From contig JAZBRI010000008.1 of the NCBI GenBank assembly GCA_036874045.1, positions 4,727,001-4,791,000 of the forward strand: a DNA stretch of 64,000 nucleotides, in the 5' to 3' direction. The notes under the pieces are model-generated. The model was given only the letters and a program-made list of their open reading frames with translations, ran no database searches and was not told the origin of the DNA. Position numbers and translations under genes: made by a program. Of the stretch, positions 56,455 through 64,000 are shown piece after piece; within the stretch, counting starts at the first letter, position 1; the number at the start of each line of letters is the position of its first letter. This DNA is from Cymodocea nodosa (taxonomy: Eukaryota; Streptophyta; Magnoliopsida; Alismatales; Cymodoceaceae).

Positions 56455-58701
56455 ATGAGGAAGATGACACCCAAGTTCTGGGAAGATGCTGTTGACACAT
56501 CAGAATTCCTGAAAGAGTTAGAGGAATGGCACACGCGACAAAAAATCAGAAATATGACAAGAGAAAAAGAGCTACAGAAGGTAGAATCTGAACTTTTCAA
56601 CTTCAGAAGAGTTTTAGTAGATTTGGGTATACAAATACCTCAAATAATGGAAACAAGAATTAAGGTTGCTACGGAAATTGCTGTAAACAAGGAAAAAAAA
56701 ATAAGGCCAAACAACGAAGTTGCCCTAGAATTAATCCAATGTAAGTCTCGGCTCTGGTTCAAAAGACGAATCTGTAAACGAGCTAAATGGGCAATCTGGG
56801 AGCAAGAAAGGAAAGAAAATGAAGAAGAGGCAACTAAAGGACAAGACGAGTCGATTGCTGAAAGACCTGTTCCTAAGGAACAGCAGCTAGGACCTTTAGT
56901 TCTACCATTTAAGCCGTTGACATGAGCAGAAATGTTAGGGCCTTCGACTGAAGAAGAATTAAAAGAATTTCAAGGACTGGTTCAAGTTGGAAAAAACTAA
57001 GGAGAACTAGAAGATTTAGCAGTAGCCAAAGCACATCTGGTGTTTGATGCACTACACAAGAGGAGGGCAGCAGAAAAATTGCAAGCCTAATATAAAATTA
57101 AAGTGGAACAGCATCAAGAAGCTACTGCCAGAACTACTGTCAAACCAGCTGCAAAAGGAGATGAAGCTGGTTCTTCGAGGCCAATAATTATAGAAAAAGT
57201 TAAACAGGAAGAGCCAGTACCTATGGCTCAAAGGCGTGCAGAGCCTTTGTTTTTAGATTTAATTTCAGAAGAAGAAGAGGAAGACCAGGCACAATTAATC
57301 ACACAAAGAAAAAGAAAAGGGATAGTGCTTGAATGTCAAAAAGAGATTAAATCTAAAGCACCAATAGCAATAGGGTCTATTGAGCCAATTTTTATAAACC
57401 TGCTATCCGATTCTGAGGAGCAGGAGCAGCAGCAGCAAGAGCAAAGAGAAGAAGAAAAATAGGCTGAAATTAGTCTACAGCCTATACAAGAAGAAGAAAT
57501 AGAAATTAGGGTAGAAACTGAATTGCCCGTGACTCCATCCCAATCTGCCATAAAATCAGAAAGAATAGTGACAATACAGATTGGTAGTCAGGAGGAAGAA
57601 GAAACAACCGAAAATGAAGAAGAAGCTGAACAAAGCCATTTGGACAAAAATGACTTTACAGATTCCACTGAAGAGCAAGAAACTCTTCAGCAATTTATGG
57701 AAAGAATTCAAGACAAAGTGGAGAGTTCTACCGTCTCACCACCATAGACAAAAGTAGAAGCAAAAATTCCAGAATCTGTAGAACAGGTTCAAGTGTAGCC
57801 TATGGTAGAGGAAGATCAAGAACAAACCCCTTTGGAACAACAAAGTCACATTCCTGACCCGACTGAAACAACAGTTCTGAATGAAGTACATTTTTGGAGT
57901 TACAAAGCTTATACTAAATACTAAGAAATTAGGGGTTATGATATCATTTACAGTAGACTAGTAAATTGGGACGGAATGCAAGAAATCAAAGAATTATTTG
58001 AATTCTAAGGTCTACTGAATTTTATTTCTCAAGAAAGAGGGCATGCAGTATATGAAAATTTAGTGCCTTGCTTTTATGCAAACTTAAGAGAAGGAAGAGG
58101 ATTAATTTTCAACGTGGAGGAAGCTGATGTATAGATAACACTAGAGCTTCTCCACAACATTTTTGGATTGAAGAATGAAGGACAAGAAATATTAGAAAGT
58201 ACAACTACCGTTGAATGGACAAAACAAGAAATCAAGGACAGTTTGGCTATCAATCCTGGTGTGCCTCTATTAAATAGATTGAAGCATTTAAATGGTAAAG
58301 CACACATGATAGCTAACATTTTGATTAAGAATGTCTATCAACGACAAGGCCATGACATAGAATTGACTTAATTTGTTAAATGAGCCACATTTAAAGTTGT
58401 AAAGAGAATTCAAATAAATTGGTCTGTAGTTTTTATCTCCAAGTTGAGAACAGTAAAGAAGAAATTGTTTTATGGAGATTTGATTCCACTACTAATGGTG
58501 GATTGTATCGATTTCACTAAATGGGCATAAAAAAGGATCAAATTAAGAACCATTTCAATGAAAGAGTACAGAAATTTTGTAGCTGTAGAGATTGCTGAAC
58601 CTTCTAGAGGCATTACAGGAGTTGTAGAGAGGATTAATCAATTAGAGTAACAATTAGAAAAACTCCAGAAGGAAGTAGATGAACTTAGGAATAGAGACTA
58701 A
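56455..58701 (+). pseudogene. AthF accessory ORF (plant-transposon-protein-like), one frame with many stops
   Basis: 749 codons in one frame, ATG 56455 to TAA 58699-58701. The N-terminal 150 residues are charged and helical (KFWEDAVDTSEFLKELEEW, LVDLGIQIPQIMETRIKVA). The middle is very acidic and Q-rich (SEEEEEDQAQ, EEQEQQQQEQREEE). The C-terminal domain at about 57890-58520 holds IKELFEF*GLLNFI, NIFGLKNEGQ, RIQINWSVVF and KKLFYGDLI, the same blocks as in CopA 7553-9819. A tail of about 60 residues is predicted coiled-coil (VERINQLE*QLEKLQKEVDEL). Stops include those at 56923, 57460, 57745 and 58369; many fit C-to-T decay. Function unknown; no membrane helix seen. Confidence 0.8.
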
Positions 58702-59374
58702 ATTGTATTATTCGTCTACTTGTATATAATTGTATGAAAAATATCTGAATTGATTGTAATGTAAATTGATTCATATGAATGAATATAAATTTTCAGATAT
58801 ACTGTTCATATGTGTTTTGAATGTGAAATGAATGGAATATATTGAATGTTATATAATTTGTGGAACAGTATGAATGAATGTTTAATAGATTTACAATTTG
58901 CTGAATGACAGGATAGATGTTTGAAAATTTTTGCATGTTGCAAGGTAAAATGTAAATTCTACATGACATAAAATGACCTGTAAGTTAAATATTTATATAA
59001 TGTTCAAATTTAAACAAATTTTGATTAGAATGAAGCATTAATGACATAGATTTAACTTTGTTTTAGTTAGTAGAATGCAGGAAAAATTTATATTTAGAGG
59101 TACTTATGAGAGTAAACTTAGAAGTTGCCAAGTGTTAACTCAATGAAGTAAGTTCGTAGAGTTAAACTTAACTCCACAAGGTCAGTAATATAATATAAGG
59201 TCACTCCGTTGAGTTATCTATAACTCAACGAAGTTAGTCCGTGGAGTTAGCAACAGTAACCGACATTGTTCCGTTGAGTTATCTGTAACTCAACAAGGTT
59301 AGTTCGTGGATTAAGCAGAATGGTTATTCTTTTAACCACAAACAAAACTTCATCGGCTTAGTGGTTACCAAAAT
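58702..59374 (+). promoter_or_regulatory. AthF spacer before gag with palindromic array
   Basis: AT-rich spacer homologous to AthB 22453-23112. Units GTTAACTCAA, GTTGAGTTATCTATAACTC and GTGGAGTTAGCAACAG are at 59140-59310. Confidence 0.45.
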
Positions 59375-59626
59375 TTGAAATTAATAGTGGTACACGTACC
59401 TATAAAAATAGGAACCACGATGCACGTTGCAAGACACGTTCTTGCAACAAGATTTATTCACTTTATGGATGTGCATTATATATATAAAATAGAATGTTAT
59501 TTACGAGTTACCAGCACTTTTAAAAGAAAGGAGAATGCATTGGGGGAACTGGAAGGAGAAGTAGCTGATTCGATTTCATCCGTCAACAAATATTTACTAA
59601 ATAGAAAGCTTCAGACTGGTATGTAA
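59375..59626 (+). CDS. Small conserved ORF upstream of gag in AthF (83 aa)
   Basis: MKLIVVHVPIKIGT..., MHVARHVLATRFIHFMD, CYLRVTSTFKRKENALGELEGE. Colinear with the 69-aa ORF in AthB (23113-23322), with the same start. It reads through a donor-like ACTG|GTATGT at 59618/59619. Coding status uncertain. Confidence 0.35.
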   Translation: MKLIVVHVPIKIGTTMHVARHVLATRFIHFMDVHYIYKIECYLRVTSTFKRKENALGELEGEVADSISSVNKYLLNRKLQTGM

Positions 59627-59647
59627 TTAATCATCTGCTATTTATTT

Positions 59648-60455
59648 ATGAGCACATGGACTCGTTCTCTTAGCACTAATCGATTAGTAAGAACACCTAC
59701 CCAAGAATATTCAACATAGAGGCACACTGAAACATTTTCTGAATTAGACTTTAACAAAATCCTTTGGGGTGTAGCTAACCTTTCTTTAAAAGAGAATGTA
59801 GAGATGACTACTCCAGTAGAAAAACCATTAGGAGAAATTCTATAACCTGAATTAGTTGATGAACCTTCATGTATTCGATTGCCAAACTTTGAGAGAGATA
59901 GGTTTGAACTGAAATCTAATTATATTAGTCAATTGCCACATTTTCATAGATTAGAAAGAGAGGATGTCTATTATTTCCTTAGAGAATTTAACGAAGTTTG
60001 TCAAATGATGAAAATGTCTAACATGAGTATAGATGCTATTAAACTTAGATATATCCCTTTTGCTTTAAAAGACATAGCTAAGAGATGGTTATATACTCTG
60101 TCGCTTGATTCAAATTTTGCATGGACTGAATTTTTCTCTGTTTTTCTAGAAAAATATTATCCAACACATCAAATGATTAAAAAGAAAAAGGAAATATTAA
60201 TGTGTAGCCAAAAACAGGGTGAATCATTCTGGAAATATTTTGAAAGATTTAAAGATTTACTGACTCAATGTCCACATCATGCAATGAGTAAAGCACAATT
60301 AATAGGTATAATTTATGAAGGCATAGATGTTTCAACGAAATCTTTATTAGAATCTACTTGTCAAAATGGATTTTTAAAACTATGTAGTGAAGAAGCATGG
60401 GTATAGTTAGAAAACTTTATAAAAAGAACTACATAGTGGGAAAATTCGGCTGAAG
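59648..60455 (+). pseudogene. AthF gag, C-terminally truncated
   Basis: MSTWTRSLSTNRLVRTPTQEYS*..., one frame with stops in the first 60 codons and near 59844. It is then open at 59879-60406 (RFELKSNYISQLPHFH, YFLREFNEVCQM, FALKDIAKRWLYTL, FLEKYYPTHQMI, KQGESFWKYFERFKDLL). The glutamine codon that is TAG in AthB and AthE is intact here. It is cut at about 60455 and faces the inverted AthI gag. This copy shows integrase, accessory ORF and gag in one uninterrupted stretch. Confidence 0.9.
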
Positions 60456-60473
60456 TTATATTTATATTTTTGC

Positions 60474-60945
60474 TTCATAACTTACATTTTTGTCATTTAT
60501 ATTTTCTCCTCCCTAGAAATTGTTGTTTCTCCAAGATAGATTCGGGTGATTTCTCCAATTAGGGTTATAAGAATTTTCAAAATTATCTTTCTGGTTTCTA
60601 GCATAAATAATATCTAAGTCATTAACGTTTGCATTCCTTTCTGCTAGCTTTTGATTTAATGATAACTCTTCTATTTTCTTGGTTAATTTAGTTAATTTAA
60701 CTTCAAGCATAGTACTTGAATCTATTTCATGCATTCCCCTTGGTAATATTCTTTTATCTATAATAGCTTCAGCCGAGTTTTCCCACTGTGCAGTTCTTTT
60801 TGCAAAGTTTTCTAAGTATGCCCGTGCTTCTTCACTACATAGTTTTAAAAATCCATTCTGACAAGTAGATTCTCATAAAGATTTCGTTGAAACATCTATG
60901 CCTTCATAAATTATACCTATTAATTGTGCTTTACTCATTGCATGA
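60474..60945 (-). pseudogene. AthI gag C-terminal part (minus strand)
   Basis: MSKAQLIGIIYEGIDVSTKS, CQNGFLKLCSEEARAYLENFAKRTAQWENSAEA, then MHEIDSSTMLEVKLTKLTKKI and SYNPNWRNHPNLSWRNNNF to about 60474. It is joined at 60945 directly to integrase of AthI, deleting the rest of integrase, the accessory ORF and the gag N-terminus. The join again places gag downstream of integrase. Confidence 0.88.
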
Positions 60946-63497
60946 ATTTATTAGCCTAATCTGTTCTACTAGGATTTACTACTTTTTCTAAGATTAACTT
61001 AATTTGTTTGTTTGTACTTTCTACTTGTCCACTTGTTTGTGGATGGTATGATAATGCAATTTTGTGGTTTACTCTATATTTCTTCATTAAGATTTCAAAA
61101 CTTCTATTACAGAAATGAGTTCCTCAATCACTGATAATAACTTTAGGTATTCCAAATCTGGCAATTATATTAGTTTTTATAAAATGTATTACGACTTTAT
61201 TGTCATTAGTTTTTGTAGGAATAGCTTCTATCCATTTGGATACATAATCCACCCCTAACAATATATAATTAAATTGATTAGACATAGGAAATAGACCCAT
61301 AAAATCTATTCCTCACACAACAAAGATTTCAACCTCAACAATAAGATTGAGAGTCATCATATTCCTCTTTGATATTCTTCCTATTTGTTGACATCTTAAA
61401 CAACTTAAGCAATATTTATGAGCATCTTTGAATAGTGTTGGCCAATAAAAGCCACATTGTAGAAATTTGGTAGCAGTTTTCCCTAAACCAAAATGCCCTC
61501 CACAAGCTTGGTCATGGCAAAAAGACAATGTGCTCTGATATTCAGTTTTTGGAACACACCGCCTTAAAACCAGATCAGGACATTTCTTAAATAAGTATGG
61601 GTGTTTCCAATAGTAATATATTACTCTTGAAAAGAACAATTTCTTATATTGTCTATTCCAATCCTTAAGTGTTAAACCAATAATTAAGTAATTAACTATG
61701 TCTGCATACCAAGGCATTGTGTTGATGGTCATTAATTGTTCATTAGGAAAATTATCCTTAATTTCAATATTTGATTTTTCTATTTGTAATCTTGAGAAGT
61801 GATCTGCTACTACATTCTCACAACCTTTTTTATCTTTAATTTCTAGATCAAATTCTTGTAATAATAATATCCATTGGATCAATTTAGGTTTAGTCTCTAT
61901 CTTTGCTATTAGGTGTTTTAAAGCTAAATGATCTGTGTATACTATCACTTTAGCTCCAATCAGATATGATCTAAACTTTTCTAAGGCAAACACAACAGCT
62001 AACAGCTCTTTTTCAATAGTTGTATAATTAACCTAGGCATCATTTAATGTTTTGCTTGCATAATGAATCACTCTAGGAGATTTTTTTATCTTCTGTCCCA
62101 ATACTGCTCCTACAGCAAAATTAGATGCATCGCAAATTAATTCAAATGGATGGTTCCAATCAGGTGCTTGTATTATAGGAGTTGAAATTAAGATAGTTTT
62201 AACCTTGAAAAATACTTCTTTGCAATTTTTCTCAAAGTTAAATGGGACATCTTTTAATAGATTAGTTAAAGGTCTAGCTATTTTGCTAAAATATTTAATA
62301 AATCTTCTATAAAATCCAGCATGTCCTAGAAATGATCTAATATCTTTTGCTGATTTAGGTTCTAGTAGATTAGAAATTACTTCAATTTTTGCTTTATCTA
62401 CTTCCAATCCTTTCTTTGAAACAACATGTCCAAGACTATTCCTTGTTTAACCATGAAGTGACATTTTTCCCAATTTAGAACTAGACTTTTTTCCACACAG
62501 CATTTTAATACTTGGTCTAAATTGTTTAAACACACTTCATATGAAATTCCATAAACAGTAAAATCATCCATAAATATTTCTAAAAAATCTTCAGTCATTC
62601 TAGTGAATATGCCCTCCATACACCTTTGAAAGGTGGTCGGTGCATTACATAATCTAAATGGCATTCTCTTAAAAGCATAAGTTCCATTAGGACAGGTGAA
62701 AGTTGTTTTCTCTTGATCCTCTAATCCTACTGAAACTTGGTTATATCTTGAATACCCGTCTGGGAAACAAAAATATTCTTGCTCTACTAATTTCTCTAGC
62801 ATTTGATTTATAAAAGGTAAGGGAATATTATCTTTCCTAGTCACAACATTCAACTTTCTATAGTCTATACATACTCTCCAGCCTGATTGAATTCTAGTAG
62901 GTATCAAGTCCTAACTTTCATTCCTAATAACTGTTAATCCTAATTTCTTGGGAGCTACATGGATTGGACTAACTCATGAGCTATCAGAAATCGAATAAAT
63001 TATGTCATTATCTAACCATTTCACTATTTCTTTCCTGACTACTTCTTTAAGGTTTGAATTTAATCTCCTCTTAGGAATCCTAACTAGTTTAACATTCTCT
63101 TCTAAATATATGTGGTGACAACATAAAGTTGCACTCAACCCTTTTATATCAATCATAGTCCATCCTATTGCTTCTTTAAAAGTTTTTACTACATCTTTTA
63201 ATTTAGCAATTTGATCCTCTTTTAAGTCTAAAGCAATAATGATTGGACATGTTCATTTTTCATCTAGAAATATATAGGTTAATTCAGGAAGTAAAGGTTT
63301 TAATTCTAAATGTTGGCTATTAGAAGCTTGAGCTCCTAATTGAACATTTTCATTTTCTATATTAATCTCTTCTTGATCTCCTTCTACATTTATGCTATCA
63401 CTTTCTCCTAAATTTTCAGAATTAAGTTGCCTATTTAATTCTTCTTGAATCACATCATCTAGCATCATATCTCCTTCATCCTCTAAAAAGTCTATAG
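60946..63497 (-). pseudogene. AthI protease tail, RT, RNase H, integrase (minus strand)
   Basis: Minus strand from 63497: MMLDDVIQEELNRQLN linker, KGLSATLCCHHIYLEENVK, RT WRVCIDYRKLNVVTRKDN, FPDGYSRYNQVSV, CNAPTTFQRCM and FMDDFTVYG. A frameshift lies near 62400-62430. RNase H follows, with ELICDASNFAVGAVLG and [17 protein letters not shown]. Integrase has [25 protein letters not shown] at DFMG and ISD, and the VES region to about 60960. Some conserved residues are altered (FLDGYSG is FPDGYSR). Not functional. Confidence 0.9.
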
Positions 63498-64000
63498 TAA
63501 AATGTCAGAATCATGATACTTCTTTAATTTTGGGAAGACCATTTTTAGCAACATCAAGGGCTGTTATAAATTGTAAAACTAGAGTGATGAAGTTAGCATA
63601 TGATAATGAGGATACTCAATTAAACATTTTCAAACTAGAAAAGTTTGAGGAGTTAGAAATGTCCTTACATATTATAGACTTTCTAGAGGATGAAGGAGAT
63701 ATGCTAGATGATGTGATTCAAGAAGAATTAAATAGGCAATTAAATTCTAAAACTTTAGAAGTAAGTGAAAGTATAGATGTAGAAGGAGATAAAGAAGAGT
63801 TTAATATAGAAGATGAAAATGTTAAATTAGGAGCTCTAGCTTCTGATGGTCAACATTTAGATTTAAAACCTTTACTTCCTGAATTAACCTATATATTTCT
63901 AGATGAAAAATGAACATGTCCAATCATTATTGCTTTAGACTTAAAAGAGGATCAAATTGCTAAATTAAAAGATGTAGTAAAAACTTTTAAAGAAGCAATA
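63498..64000 (+). pseudogene. AthJ protease tail and linker, running off the window
   Basis: Plus strand from about 63502: QNHDTSLILGRPFLATSRAVINCKT (end of protease), EELEMSLHIIDFLEDEGD, VIQEELNRQLNS, LPELTYIFLDEK*TCPIIIALDLKEDQ. It is head to head with AthI: 63669-64000 mirrors 63497-63166 with about 10% divergence by eye. RT should follow beyond the window. Confidence 0.88.

Overview
The window is plant nuclear DNA made almost entirely of nested, decayed LTR retrotransposons. The signs are a Ty1/copia element of Sirevirus type with an initiator-Met primer site, Ty3/gypsy elements of Athila type with tRNA-Asp-like primer sites, LTRs of 1.6-2.1 kb, AT-rich spacers, and premature stops mostly explained by C-to-T decay. 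An angiosperm, probably a eudicot, fits best; I cannot name the species. I see no intact host gene, rRNA, tRNA or CRISPR array. The only gene of host type is an F-box gene carried inside two Athila-type elements. Coordinates and homologies were judged by eye, without alignment software.

Layout. (1) 1-11916: CopA, a nearly complete copia element (+), inserted into AthD. (2) 11917-17842: AthD, Athila-type (-), with protease-region coding and two LTRs head to tail. (3) 17843-18470 and 30174-32100: AthC, Athila-type (+) RNase H, integrase and accessory ORF. It is split by soloX (18471-20123 plus 29630-30168, minus strand, 5-bp target duplication AAATA), which is itself split by AthB (20124-29629, carrying gag and F-box). 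(4) 32101-about 41790: AthE, Athila-type (+), with protease, accessory-ORF tail, gag and F-box. (5) About 41793-54829: CopH, a partial copia element (-), split by AthG (42047-51969, Athila-type, 5-bp target duplication CCTTT). (6) 54830-60455: AthF (+), integrase, accessory ORF, gag. (7) 60474-63497: AthI (-), and 63502-64000: AthJ (+), two more Athila-type fragments in inverted arrangement.

What stands out. In the AthB/C/D/E/F/I family the pieces imply the order LTR, primer site, zinc-finger stub, protease, RT, RNase H, integrase, accessory ORF, GAG, F-box, polypurine tract, LTR. The gag core therefore lies downstream of pol, not in front of it. An F-box gene has been captured next to gag. 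The copia element shares three blocks with this gypsy family: a roughly 200-bp U3 block, a roughly 1-kb 3' spacer, and a roughly 750-codon accessory ORF of the plant-transposon-protein type. A short palindromic motif (GTTGAGTTA...TAACTCAAC) recurs in LTRs of both superfamilies and upstream of the internal ORFs. Together these suggest a community of elements that exchange modules, with downstream genes that may have their own promoters or be reached by splicing.
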